Assembly: GCA_031396205.1 (NCBI GenBank) | Contig: JANNKH010000070.1 | Span: 1-64,000, forward strand | Reading direction: 5' to 3' | Origin: CAISIP01 sp031396205 | Lineage (GTDB): Bacteria > Pseudomonadota > Gammaproteobacteria > Burkholderiales > Burkholderiaceae_C | Length of the DNA: 64,000 bases | Part shown: positions 24,622 through 34,800 of the stretch, in pieces | How the letters are laid out: every line of letters begins with the position of its first letter | Numbering within the stretch: position 1 is the stretch's first letter | Translations under genes and position numbers: made by a program | The notes under the pieces: model-generated | What the model was told of the DNA's origin: nothing | The model's input: the letters and a program-made list of their open reading frames with translations, nothing else | Database searches by the model: none

Positions 24622-26376
24622 ATGACAGTTTTCGCCGGGGCGTTTGCCATGGCTGCCGATCAAAAGATCCCGCAGTCGCTCAAAGAACAGTTGGCCGTGA
24701 ACCTCAGTCGGGCCAGCAAAGAGTCTGGTTCCTGGCACTCCTGTGATCGACATCGTATGTACTTGGTCAAATGGGACTCGGGTGCGTTCAAAGAATCGGC
24801 GTGGCGCACCGATGACGACGGGTCCGTTTGCGCGCTTGCGGGAGATCCACTCTTTATTGCAGATCAATCAAGATCGGATCGCCAACAGCAGTTGGCACTT
24901 CTTGCGCCAGCGTCCCAAGATGTGCCGCTTGTTGAGTTTGCAAAATGTCGTGGTTCGTTCGCATTGGTCCACTATGCAGCACGCAACGGTGAGCTGCGCC
25001 TTGCGACTGACGCGATTGGATTGCGGTCGATCTACTACACGTTGCACGACGGTCTCTTGATCTTCTCAACGGCACTTAGGGTGCTGGAGGCCATCTCTGA
25101 AGTGGACAAGAGCTTGTCCTGGCACGGCATGGCAGAGCATTGTGTATTCTCGTTTCCACTTGCCGACAGGACCCCTTACGATAATATCAAGGTCCTGCGG
25201 GAGTCGGAAATTCTCTCTGCCACTGCCTCTGGCATTGGGCTTTCGCAATACTTAGATTGGGTCGTGCCAGTTGAGCCAGCCGAAGGCCCGCGTTCTGCGG
25301 CGGCGCAACTGCATATTGAGTTTCAGAAAGCCATCGCTTTGCGGGCTGGAAAAGACGAGCGTGTTTATAGCTTTCTCAGCGGTGGAATGGACTCCCGGGC
25401 AATTGTCGCAACCCTGGTGCAATCTGGAAGAAATGTTGAAGCACTGAATTTTTCGGCCGACCGAACTCAAGATCAGTCGTACGCGCGCTCGTTCGCTGCA
25501 GAAATACCTGATCAATGTCGATTGCACTGTCTGCCTGGGGGCATCTATCCCAATTTCTCATTTTTGGCATTGGCAGCCAAGATCGCGCTGGAGCAAAAGG
25601 AAGTTATAGCGGTCGACCGACCCCAATTCATTTGGTCTGGTGATGGCGGAAGCGTTGGACTAGGCCATGTCTATATGGACGAGCACACTTTGGACGTCGG
25701 AGATTCGCTTGGAATAGCTGCAATGGTCCGGAGTTTCATGACGTTCAATCACCTCAGTTTCCCAGTAGGTGTCTTGCGAAATGCGGCTCGACTACGCCTG
25801 CAGGATGACGTTTTTAATTGCGTCCAAGCGGAATTGGATAGATACCCAGTTAGTGAGATAGGCCGACGTCTCTACTTGTTTCTTTTGTTCAATGATCAGC
25901 GCCGCCATCTTTTCAAGCATTTCGAAACGATCGATCAGCACGGGCTAGAACTCCTCACACCTTTTTATGACACACAATTCCTCAGGATGGTAGCTGCGAC
26001 ACCTGTAAGGTGGGGGGTGCTGCACCGCCTGTACTCGGCATTCTTCGAGCACTTGCCGACATTCGCCCTGAAGACTCCGTGGCAGACTTACCCTGGGCAC
26101 ATGCCGTGCCTGTTACCGCCAGACACACAGTCCAGCTATCAGTGGTCTAGTCCACGGCCACTGGACGGATTGGGACTAATTGAACGCGGGCGTCTTTCGC
26201 TTGGGCTGCTGCGTGCCACTGATTTCAAAGCACAAATGCCGATTTTTTCGATTACCCGGATCTGGATAGCTGCCTTATTGCACTTACTCACATTGCGGGA
26301 CTGCCGGCACATCCTGCCGGCACTTCAGACCTATCAGCGGTTCAGTGCGATTGCGCGCAAGACGCCATCTTTATAG
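24622..26376 (+). CDS. Asparagine synthase-like protein with degenerate glutaminase domain (1)
   Basis: A 584-residue protein with the two-domain layout of glutamine-dependent asparagine synthetase. The C-terminal ATP-pyrophosphatase domain has the P-loop SFLSGGMDSRA (SGGMDS, 253-258) and an SGDGGSVGLG segment. The N-terminal Ntn-hydrolase-like domain (to about 215) lacks the catalytic Cys at position 2 (it starts MTVFAG), so it probably cannot use glutamine; an amine acceptor or amide bond formation without Gln hydrolysis is plausible. Start supported by GAGG upstream. It is one of four such proteins in the window and lies in the AT-richer stretch. A lasso-cyclase-like role was considered, but its partner genes are absent. 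Confidence 0.8.
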   Translation: MTVFAGAFAMAADQKIPQSLKEQLAVNLSRASKESGSWHSCDRHRMYLVKWDSGAFKESAWRTDDDGSVCALAGDPLFIADQSRSDRQQQLALLAPASQDVPLVEFAKCRGSFALVHYAARNGELRLATDAIGLRSIYYTLHDGLLIFSTALRVLEAISEVDKSLSWHGMAEHCVFSFPLADRTPYDNIKVLRESEILSATASGIGLSQYLDWVVPVEPAEGPRSAAAQLHIEFQKAIALRAGKDERVYSFLSGGMDSRAIVATLVQSGRNVEALNFSADRTQDQSYARSFAAEIPDQCRLHCLPGGIYPNFSFLALAAKIALEQKEVIAVDRPQFIWSGDGGSVGLGHVYMDEHTLDVGDSLGIAAMVRSFMTFNHLSFPVGVLRNAARLRLQDDVFNCVQAELDRYPVSEIGRRLYLFLLFNDQRRHLFKHFETIDQHGLELLTPFYDTQFLRMVAATPVRWGVLHRLYSAFFEHLPTFALKTPWQTYPGHMPCLLPPDTQSSYQWSSPRPLDGLGLIERGRLSLGLLRATDFKAQMPIFSITRIWIAALLHLLTLRDCRHILPALQTYQRFSAIARKTPSL

Positions 26377-26699
26377 CCCGTATTATCGCGCAGCGTCATA
26401 GTAGAAGGCTTAGTAACAGTGGTTCCGCTTGTTCAAACAGCTTCCCCTGATTCTTATGTGTCCTACGAGCGGCTTACTGTCGACGCCGATTGAAAACTTA
26501 CCAGCTGAGCGCAGAAACACCGAACCGTTAATAACCAGAGTGTTCCACTGCCCTGGTGAAATATTCAGCAAGAGAAAAGCCGGAGATCACGATGGACATA
26601 ATCGGCAAGAAGCCGGGTAAGTCAAGCCGGAAAATTCAAATGCTGAGCGGCAAGGAAACTGCGGAAGGGGCACAGGTAGATTACCCAACTGGCAAGTGC
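26377..26699. other. Intergenic region between two convergent asparagine-synthase-like genes
   Basis: A 323-base AT-rich spacer. It contains only one supported small frame (see 26592-26771) and no clear promoter or terminator hairpin that I can find. Confidence 0.5.
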
Positions 26700-26771
26700 C
26701 TACGATCGTCGAAGGACGGCCTTATATTCAAGAGTCAACACCTCAATCGACCACTGCAACAACAAATATGA
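26592..26771 (+). CDS. Small hypothetical protein, 59 residues
   Basis: A 59-codon frame beginning ATGGACATAATC, with GGAG six bases upstream, which is the main reason to list it. The product is basic and Lys/Ser-rich at its start (IGKKPGKSSRK), with one Cys and no membrane segment. Its last 72 bases run over the 3' end of the opposite-strand asparagine-synthase-like gene. Its position between two such genes suggests a possible peptide substrate, but no known precursor-peptide pattern is visible. It may be spurious. Confidence 0.3.
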   Translation: MDIIGKKPGKSSRKIQMLSGKETAEGAQVDYPTGKCLRSSKDGLIFKSQHLNRPLQQQI

Positions 26772-28229
26772 TTCCCCAATAGATCGTCGTCCGCGCCTAG
26801 CGAGGTGCACCTCCATGTACTCGGCGAGATTCAGTTTAGCGATAATTCCAGGAAATCTCCATGCAACCCGCTCAAAAATAGCATTCCGAATCGAATACGC
26901 TTGTACTCGTGCACGACTGGATATGGAATACAACGCACCAAAATTGGCTTTTGAGAAATCTCCAAATTCAGAAGCTGAACGAGGGCCCAATATTTCGCTA
27001 ACTTTCAAATCATAATACATTGGGGCAGTAATAGCCATCTTTGAAAGCCCAAATGCCGTTCGACTTATCCCTGCATCTTCCGCTATTCTCCTTGGAATGG
27101 GCCTATCGTAATTTCCGCCTATGCACCATGGCTTCATTTCGCTCGACTTCGATATCATCTGGATCGACGCGTGCGAGCGCAAAAACACAATGGGGACTGG
27201 CAGGTGGACAAAATCTTTACGGATCCTGTATTCTCCAATCGAACCACCGCCCGGATATCTTATTTTTCCTTTGGTACTTCGAAGGACATCGGTTTCGAGC
27301 CCCCAGACGGTGTCTCCTAGAAATCCAGTGAACAACACACTACCTGCAAGATAGTCACTAGCGCCAGCCAGCACTACGTCCTCCCCGCCTCCGCCGCTGG
27401 CTAAAAATGGCAACTCCACCATGTCCTGTTGCATATAGCCTTTCCTCATGAAGGTGTGTGCATCCAGCCCCAGCTGACTCGCGATCTCACTCCCATCGTC
27501 ATTTTCGAGCCCATACCCAGAACGGGCATCGCTGAAAGTTACCGCGTCAGTTGCTCCACATTGCCTTGCGATCGCAGCACATGCCGGGGAATCGTACCCT
27601 CTCGAAACCGTTGCCAAGGGAAGATAACGTCGCTTGCGAGCGGGCGCCTGCAAATTTCCAACTATTTGCCGGCATGTATGTGAAAGCACATCGAAATAGT
27701 GGTCGAATCCATGAAAATCAATTGCCGTCGAATATACTTCAAATACCAGCTCTAAATTTTTAGAGATCGTTAACCTCGAATCTGCGAACTGAAAAAGCGA
27801 GCGTCTATTTGCCAAAGGAATATGTCTCCGCATTCCGCTAGATCCTAATATGAAGGAAAGTAAATCAGCTTCGTAATGTGGATAGGTCCGAAGTAGCTCA
27901 CAATCAGTTCGCGCGAGCAGAAGCGGAAGAGAATTACTGACAGTGACAGAACTTAATGATTTGGTCCCCCACAATCTCTCCAATGTATGTGAACAAGAGC
28001 GAAAAAACGCTTTGCGCTTATCCGTCCATCCGCCGGAACCGACTAATACAGTTGCATGTCGCATTTCACTGTCGCCAAAATCTCCATTCCAGCCACCTTC
28101 AGCGAATGCATTTGGCCAAATCACGACAGAGGATCCGTGGACTAGTTGAATATGTGATTCGCGATCAACTGTCGCGACCCACGCCATGGGGGGTAGATCC
28201 AAAGACTGGATTGCGGTCAGATGTGTCAT
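26700..28229 (-). CDS. Asparagine synthase-like protein with divergent P-loop (2)
   Basis: A 509-residue relative of the asparagine-synthase ATP-pyrophosphatase superfamily. The P-loop position reads ATVSRGYDSPACA (SRGYDS, 209-214) where SGGxDS is standard, and FTGFLGDTVWG stands at the SGDGGDE position, so the nucleotide-binding residues are altered but partly retained. The N-terminal domain has no recognisable Cys nucleophile. ATG 28229 is preferred (AGGAAG just upstream); the frame extends to 28274. Such proteins are found next to EPS genes with unknown function. Codon use is AT-rich like the neighbours. Confidence 0.65.
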   Translation of the reverse strand: MTHLTAIQSLDLPPMAWVATVDRESHIQLVHGSSVVIWPNAFAEGGWNGDFGDSEMRHATVLVGSGGWTDKRKAFFRSCSHTLERLWGTKSLSSVTVSNSLPLLLARTDCELLRTYPHYEADLLSFILGSSGMRRHIPLANRRSLFQFADSRLTISKNLELVFEVYSTAIDFHGFDHYFDVLSHTCRQIVGNLQAPARKRRYLPLATVSRGYDSPACAAIARQCGATDAVTFSDARSGYGLENDDGSEIASQLGLDAHTFMRKGYMQQDMVELPFLASGGGGEDVVLAGASDYLAGSVLFTGFLGDTVWGLETDVLRSTKGKIRYPGGGSIGEYRIRKDFVHLPVPIVFLRSHASIQMISKSSEMKPWCIGGNYDRPIPRRIAEDAGISRTAFGLSKMAITAPMYYDLKVSEILGPRSASEFGDFSKANFGALYSISSRARVQAYSIRNAIFERVAWRFPGIIAKLNLAEYMEVHLARRGRRSIGESYLLLQWSIEVLTLEYKAVLRRS

Positions 28230-28534
28230 TAATTTCTTCCTACAGCACAAACTTTTCCAAGCGGGAGTAACCAATTTATCAAAGGCTGCCAGGGCGTCGA
28301 TTTGCCAGATTACCTAGTCTATGAATCCGCTGTATCGGGGTTGTTGCGCAGTTCACCTCGAAATACGTCACTTTGAGATTAATCTATCAATTCAATGTTG
28401 TTCCCCATGATTATGTTGGTAGCCGCGGCAGTAGCGCGTCCATCGATCTTGCGCTGGTTTTCTACCTGCTGTAAAGCTGGAATTTCTTGGACTTGAATCG
28501 GGAAAGGAGCGTCAAATAGCCGTAATTCTGGCTA
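28230..28534. other. Spacer between methyltransferase and asparagine-synthase-like genes
   Basis: About 305 AT-rich bases between two minus-strand genes. On the minus strand an open stretch of 50 codons (28379-28531) lies directly after the methyltransferase stop but has no ATG, GTG or TTG in the right place. It could be the remnant of a lost gene. The ribosome site for the downstream gene is at its end. Confidence 0.4.
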
Positions 28535-29311
28535 TCATCTTCCGATTCGAACCAGTTTCCTTTTCCGCAATCCGCCAATGTGGGGCTTAGCCAATCCCAT
28601 TTCCTTGGCCCAGAAGTTTGCGTCATCAAGGAGATCAATTATCAAAGGCAGGTGTCCATCCTGGGAAAAGATAGCACAACCAGGCTGCAAATTCGGATAG
28701 AGATGCAATAAGCAATCTTTAGTCGACGACACCAAATCAACATCGATAAAAGCTCCGACAACTGGGTCGGAAAACCCTACCATTGTGTCGCTGAACCAGC
28801 CCTTAACGAACCTGCATCGGTCCAGGTCCCCATACTTCTTGACGTTTTCGGTAACTTCTTCAATGCCCCCTCGGTATGCACCTTGATGAAACGCAGAAGT
28901 TTCACCTAGAATCGTGCGTTGCGTCGGCTCATCGTTACTGGGCAAGCCGTCGAACGAGTCGAAGGCGATAAGTTTTCGATTCGCGATTTTTGCGAGCAAA
29001 CTGAGTTTGGCAGTGCTTCCGCCTTTATAACAACCCGCCTCGACAATCACGCCGGCTAGCTTATCTGGAACTTGCAATACGGCCACGGAAACTTCCAGCA
29101 TTTCCTGCTGTGTATGGGCACACCAAACGCGAAGCGAAATGCAGTAAATGCGCCAAACGAACCACAGGCGTAACGATAATGGTACAGAAATATCATTGCG
29201 CACAAGGAATCGCGTAACGCTACGAATATCCTGCCAATTGCGCAAGCATTGCCAAAGATACCTTATGCGCCAGGGTACAAGTCCAACGAGTCCGTCAACA
29301 TCCAGTTTCAA
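28535..29311 (-). CDS. TylF/macrocin O-methyltransferase-like SAM-dependent methyltransferase
   Basis: A 258-residue class I methyltransferase of the TylF family, which methylates sugar hydroxyls. Seen: the SAM-binding loop VEAGCYKGGST (90-100), AFDSFDGLPS (116-125) and the metal/substrate region GAFIDVDLVSSTKDCL, then IFSQDGHL. The usual length and order are present. In an EPS locus the likely role is O-methylation of a sugar residue of the repeat unit; the exact sugar is unknown. AT-rich codon use suggests transfer together with its neighbours. Confidence 0.85.
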   Translation of the reverse strand: MKLDVDGLVGLVPWRIRYLWQCLRNWQDIRSVTRFLVRNDISVPLSLRLWFVWRIYCISLRVWCAHTQQEMLEVSVAVLQVPDKLAGVIVEAGCYKGGSTAKLSLLAKIANRKLIAFDSFDGLPSNDEPTQRTILGETSAFHQGAYRGGIEEVTENVKKYGDLDRCRFVKGWFSDTMVGFSDPVVGAFIDVDLVSSTKDCLLHLYPNLQPGCAIFSQDGHLPLIIDLLDDANFWAKEMGLAKPHIGGLRKRKLVRIGR

Positions 29312-29475
29312 GATGCCTCTCCTTTTAAAGAGCTATCGAAATGCCGAACTGCACCCAAGCAACACCTTCATTTGCTGAAGCAGGCAACTACTTACTGGCA
29401 ACGAACACTACAAAGCACATCTACCCATCATTGGGAAAATCAGATCCACACGCCTCAAGACGCTCTCAAATCATG

Positions 29476-30996
29476 CTAATTGCGACTAAATTGCATGACG
29501 CGGCGAACTAGTTGCCACGACCTTATCTCGTCTCGCAACCGAGAGTCAATGACAATAACGACTAGACCGTAAACTATGGCGCCGAAAAGTACCAGGGAAA
29601 ATAGCCCAAGCCATGATCCGAAGTGAATGGGAATTATGCGCTTGGTCAATAATATCAAAAGACACATGAGTAATGCGGCAAATAATGGAATCGAAATCGC
29701 CGAAAACAGTCCCTTTGCGCTAACTCCTGTCACGTGGCTATTTCGCCTGAAGTTCAAGGCGAATACTGTCGGAGCACCTAGCACCCACGCTGCAGCCAAA
29801 CCATTTACCCCCCAATGAGCGCCAACAAAAAAGCACAGTGGTAAAACTACAGCCCCTGTGAGCGTATTCTTGAAACCTACGTCGGCATAGCCTAGACCAG
29901 TCACCGCAGTAAATAATATGCCATTCATCATCCGAATCGGAATAACGATGGCGACAAGTTGAAGGGGCAACACAGAATCAATCCACTTGTCGCCAAGGAC
30001 CAGTGGAACAAACTCAGCCGAAATACTTGCCAGTCCCAAGATCGCTGGCAGCGTCAGGTAAAACAACAGCCTGATGGCACTCGTGAGCCCAACTCGAACA
30101 GCATGTGGCTGATCTTGCATGCGTGCGATTGCGCTGAACGCCACTTGATTGATCGTTCCCATTGCTTTCTCCATGGGCAACGACGCAAGATTAACGGCGA
30201 CAGAATAAAGACCTATCGCGTCTTTACCCAACAGTTTAGCTCCAATTAAAATATCTGATTGCGACATAAAGTAGGCCAAAAATCGGGCTGCAGTTATGTG
30301 GCCGCCGTACGACAACAGATTCCCGACGCCTCTTAGCCGCAGATTCGGCCTGACTCGCCGCGGACTCCAAGCAACAAGTATCGACAATCGCGACAATGCA
30401 CCTAGTAGATTTCCGAGCACAAGCGACCAGACACCCTGCCCATGTAACGCCAAAGCCAACGTGGAGAGGCTAGTCGTGATTGCACCAATTAGATCAGCAA
30501 TGCCCAATAGTCTGAACTGCATATTCCGCCGCAGCATCGACTCAGGAACTATCGTGATCGCGCTTAAGATGAACTGAACGCCCGCGACAGCCATGACAGT
30601 TTGTAAACGTGGCTCATCAAAAAACTGTGCGATCCACCAAGAAGAAGCAGCCAATATGCCGCTGAGAGCAATACCAAGTAAAAGCATCGCGCCGTAAACC
30701 GCCCCGATCTTTTCTTCGTCTAGATCACGAGCCTGAATTAGTGCGGAGCCCAGTCCAAACTCATGGAACGTCGACAAAAATGCAACTACTACTGTTGCCA
30801 TTGCCATTAAGCCGTAATCACCCGGGACAAGCAGCCGAATGACATATATTGTTGCGATCCAACTAACTAGTTGACTGGCGGCCTTACTGGCTGCAGACCA
30901 TTTCAGGCCACTCTTAATCTGATTTCTTATTGTCACAAATGACGTTTCAACAGTGGACAGCGGTTCATTGTTTCCAGCGCTCCTTACTGGGGGCAT
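29476..30996 (-). CDS. Wzx/MOP-family lipopolysaccharide or EPS flippase
   Basis: A 506-residue polytopic membrane protein with 12 to 14 hydrophobic segments, of the MOP superfamily. It begins QIKSGLKWSAASKAASQLVSW and has LLVPGDYGLMAMATVVVAF, the typical Wzx opening, and PESMLRRNMQFR. It moves lipid-linked repeat units across the inner membrane for polymerisation. The first ~20 residues are not conserved; a GTG start at residue 22 (VTIRNQ) is possible. This is the only Wzx seen in the window. Confidence 0.9.
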   Translation of the reverse strand: MPPVRSAGNNEPLSTVETSFVTIRNQIKSGLKWSAASKAASQLVSWIATIYVIRLLVPGDYGLMAMATVVVAFLSTFHEFGLGSALIQARDLDEEKIGAVYGAMLLLGIALSGILAASSWWIAQFFDEPRLQTVMAVAGVQFILSAITIVPESMLRRNMQFRLLGIADLIGAITTSLSTLALALHGQGVWSLVLGNLLGALSRLSILVAWSPRRVRPNLRLRGVGNLLSYGGHITAARFLAYFMSQSDILIGAKLLGKDAIGLYSVAVNLASLPMEKAMGTINQVAFSAIARMQDQPHAVRVGLTSAIRLLFYLTLPAILGLASISAEFVPLVLGDKWIDSVLPLQLVAIVIPIRMMNGILFTAVTGLGYADVGFKNTLTGAVVLPLCFFVGAHWGVNGLAAAWVLGAPTVFALNFRRNSHVTGVSAKGLFSAISIPLFAALLMCLLILLTKRIIPIHFGSWLGLFSLVLFGAIVYGLVVIVIDSRLRDEIRSWQLVRRVMQFSRN

Positions 30997-31256
30997 TGCA
31001 ATCGTGTTGGGACTAGTATCGCATCTACGCTATCGGATTTCTTGCTTTGGCAATGGTATAAAATAATTCTTGGTATGCTGCATGGCATCCGCCATTACTG
31101 AACTGCGACGAATTTGAAGATGCAATATGTTGAACCAGCCGGTGGCCTCATTGCTACAACATCGCGGAATTGCTCCAAGTTTTTTCTGTCGCTCGCCCTC
31201 AAGATTAAAGTTGTCCAACATAGATTGCCAAGAGCACAGTTTGAGCAATCCTTGGC

Positions 31257-31817
31257 ATGCGTTATCAAATCGATCTATGGACATCATCGCTCAATGTCTC
31301 TGCGGAAACTCAAGGGTCAGATCGCATGCTGCTAGACGAGCATGAGCAATTACATTTTGCCCGGTTCAATCGGCTCCACGATGCAAACCGATGGTGCCAT
31401 GCGCGAGTGACCCTCAAACAAATTCTGGCTCGGCATGTTTTCTGTGAGGCGCAGAACATACTGCTCGCACGCAGTATCTTTGGCAAACCGTCGCTTGCTC
31501 CAGTTTAAGGCGACTGTCGTCCGCATTTCAACCTTTCGCACACCCGCCACACCATGCTGCTGGCCGTCTCCTACTCCTTTCCCATTGGCATAGACTTCGA
31601 GAACCCACCCGCTGGAGGACATGACGGCTGGTGCGCATCGATCTTTGCGCCATCGGAAGGTGCGGCCTTGTTGGCACTGCCGACGATGCGCAGCTACCAG
31701 CTTTCTTCGTTCGACCAGCGCCATATCGCCGCCCTCGCCCTGCCGCCCGGCCGGCCGACTGATGCGCCGTACCAACTGCATTGGCATGACGCACAGGACC
31801 TGACGGATTCAGGTTGA
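31257..31817 (+). pseudogene. Broken Sfp-type 4'-phosphopantetheinyl transferase
   Basis: In one continuous frame the region reads as a PPTase with two lesions. The first part (31257-31505) has the N-terminal pattern: ARFNRLHDANRWCHARVTLKQILAR split over residues, then FGKPSLAPV. An in-frame TAA follows at 31506-31508. The same frame then continues with FNLSHTRHTMLLAVS and IGIDFEN, the motifs that bind CoA and magnesium, then FAPSEGAALLALP. The next essential element, W-T-x-K-E-A, is missing; the frame jumps to a C-terminal-like tail (YQLSSFDQRHIAALA) and stops. An intact enzyme would be about 230 residues. The gene faces the NRPS 3' end. Sequence error could explain the stop but not the missing motif. 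Confidence 0.75.
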
Positions 31818-31890
31818 AACCGAACGGCTACTGGCACCCGGACCAAAGACCGGTGCACGTTCCGGCAACTCATCCCCGTACAACGCGCAG

Positions 31891-34800
31891 CTACCGAATC
31901 CCGAGCGCGGTGCGCAACACACGCACAAAATGGTCCATGTGTTTGTCAAACCATGATGCGTGGTTTCCTGGCACCACGACGACGTCGGCCCCCTCGACGG
32001 AACGCTCTGCCCACGGCCGGTTCAGGTCGGCCGTGGTTTGAATCGGACTGTGCTCTGTTCGCACGATCGTCGTTCGCCCGTTGTACTTGCCCTTTGGCGC
32101 GTACATCATCAGCGAGCGCATGATCAGGTATTCGATGTACTCATGTTTCGCCAGCACACGCAATGCGGACCAACTGGGGTTCTTCAACGCCCCTCCGGTA
32201 ATGAAATAGCGCAGCTGACGCGCCACCACAACCGGCGCCGAGCGCTTCCATGAGAAACCCTCCGTCGCCCACAGCGGCGGCGGAATCCACATCACCAGGC
32301 GTTCAACCACCTCGCCCTGTTGCTGCAATTGCTGCGCCATTTCAAAGGCCAGGTAGGCCCCTTCGCAACCGCCACCAAGCCGGTACGGACCCTGCGGCTG
32401 CACCTTGCGTATTTCCGCCAGGAAGTAGGTCGCATACTCCTCGATGCGTCGAAAGGGCTTGAGGCCCTGCGCCAGACGATGGCTTTGTACGGCATACAGG
32501 TCCAGCCGGTACACGGGCTGGTCCGCGCCAAGGCCTTTCGCGACGTCGGTGTATTTCGGGCTGCTGCCGCCGGCAAAAAACGGTGTCCTTGCGCCGGCAG
32601 TCTGTAGTGCAAGGAAGCCCGCGCTGTGTTCGAGGGTGGTGTCGGCGCCGAGTTGGCGCGCGACATGTTCGATGGTTCGCCCATTCAGCAACGCCGCAAG
32701 TTCCAGGCGTTTACCGGTCTTGACCTCGATCTGCGAGACCAACCGCACCGCCAACAACGAGTGCCCGCCCACGGCGAAGAAGTCATCGGTCATGCCCAAG
32801 GGTGAAACGCCCAGCACGTCCTGCCAGATGGTTTGCAGCTGTGTCTCGAATGCCGTACGCGGCGCGATGTAGCGCGATGCCGAGGTCTGACGCCCGCCCT
32901 CCGGCCTGGGCAGCGCCTTGCGATCCACTTTGCCGTTTGCGGTAAGTGGCAACTCGTTCAAGAAGACAAAGGCGCTGGGCAGCATGTACTCGGGCAAACT
33001 CGCGCGAAGTCGCTCCAGCAATTTCGGTGGTGCGGGCTCTTGCCCATCCGCCGGCACGACATAGGCCACGAGCCGCGCATCGCCTGGCACGTCCTCACGC
33101 ACGATCGCAACCGATTGGCCAACGGCGTCCAAGGCGTCGAGTCGACTCTCGATCTCGCCCAGTTCGATACGAAAGCCGCGCAGCTTGACCTGTTGGTCAT
33201 TGCGGCCCAGGCATTCGAGGGTTCCCTCCAGGCGGACACGCGCAAGGTCGCCCGTGCGGTACACAACTCCATCGCAACCGGCGATCGGGTTGCGGATGAA
33301 ACGCTCCGCGCTCAGCTCGGGGCGATTCAGATAGCCCGACGCTACGCCATCTCCGCCAATGCACAGTTCGCCGGTAACGCCCGCGGGTACGCCGTTGCCA
33401 TACGGATCCAGAACGAATATCTGCGTGTTGTCGATGGGGCGGCCGATGGGCACGGAGCCGGTCCCGGCCTGCACACGCTCGACAGTCGACCAGATCGTCG
33501 TTTCTGTCGGGCCGTACATGTTCCACAACTCGCCTACACGCGGCAACAAGTCTTGTGCGAGGGCCCGCGGCAATGCCTCGCCGCCGCACAACGCGCGAAA
33601 GCCACGCCCGCCCGTCCAGCCGGAGTCAACAAGCATCTGCCAGGTGGTCGGCGTCGCCTGCATCGTGTTGGCCCCGGACTGCGCCAGATCCGCCATCAGC
33701 GCCGCCCCGTTGACAGCCACATGCCGCGGGCAAATGATCGTTCTGGCGCCGACGGTCAACGGCAAGTAGAGTTCAAGACCGGCGATATCGAACGACAGTG
33801 TCGTCACCGCATACAGGCGGTCGTCCTGGCCCAGCCCCGGACGTCGGCGCATCGCGTGCAGAAAGTTGGCCAACGCCCGATGGGGCACCTGAACGCCCTT
33901 GGGTCGCCCGGTCGATCCCGACGTGAAGATCACATAGGCCGGGTCTTCGGAATCGCCCACAACGCCGGGCTTGGGTGCCAGCGGCATTGCGGCAATGGCG
34001 TCGGCGTCCGCATCGAGGCGGACCACGGTGAGTTGATGCGTCCCCAGAGCCTTGTCCAGATCGCGCTCGGTCACCAAGATGGTCAGTGCGGCGTCTTCGA
34101 TCATGAACCGCTGCCGATCGATCGGGAAAGCCGGATCGATCGGCACATAGGCGCCGCCGGACTTCAAGATGCCGAGCAATCCCACCAGCATCCGTTCCGA
34201 TCGTTCCAGGCATATGCCAACTAACGTACCGCGGCCTACGCCGCGCCCGCGCAGGTAAGCCGCCAGCTGGTTCGATTGCTCGTCCAGTGCGCGGTAGGTC
34301 AGCTGCTGCGACTCGAACACCACGGCGACGCGATCGGGCGTTCTTGCCGCCTGCGCCGCAATCAGGGTGTGGACACAATCGGTGCGCGGATAAGCGGCGG
34401 CGGTATCGTTCCAGCCAATCAGGTACTTCCGGTAATCGTCGGCATCCACAATGGCCAACTCGGATACCCGCTGGTCCGGATTGGCCACCATCGATTGCAG
34501 CAGCACGCGGTAATGCTCGAACATCAGGGCAATCGTCTGCGTTTCGAACAGATCGGTGTTGTGCTCCCAGATCATGGTCAGGCCATCCTGATCGCCGCCC
34601 TGCAGCAGGCCCAGAATCTGGGCCGAGTGCGGGATGCCGATCACACCCAGATCGAACTTGGCCGATCCGTTGCTGAGTACCGGCGTCAACCTGACGTCCA
34701 GTCCGGGCAGGCCTGCCTTGGGCATAGGCTCGTCGTGGAAGCTGAACATCACTTGAAACAACGGGTTCATGCTCAAGTCGCGCCGCGGCTGTACGGCCTC

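Noticed and set aside
24622..28229. Lasso-peptide cluster idea (two AsnB-like genes with a small frame)
   Set aside because: No RRE protein, no transglutaminase-like protease, and the small frame lacks the Thr at -2 and Gly/Asp or Glu spacing of lasso precursors.
28379..28531. Minus-strand 50-codon open stretch after the methyltransferase
   Set aside because: No usable start codon and no ribosome site; kept only as a possible gene remnant in the spacer note.
31030..31287. Minus-strand 85-residue frame before the PPTase remnant
   Set aside because: No ribosome site or motif, and it overlaps the 5' end of the recognisable PPTase remnant.
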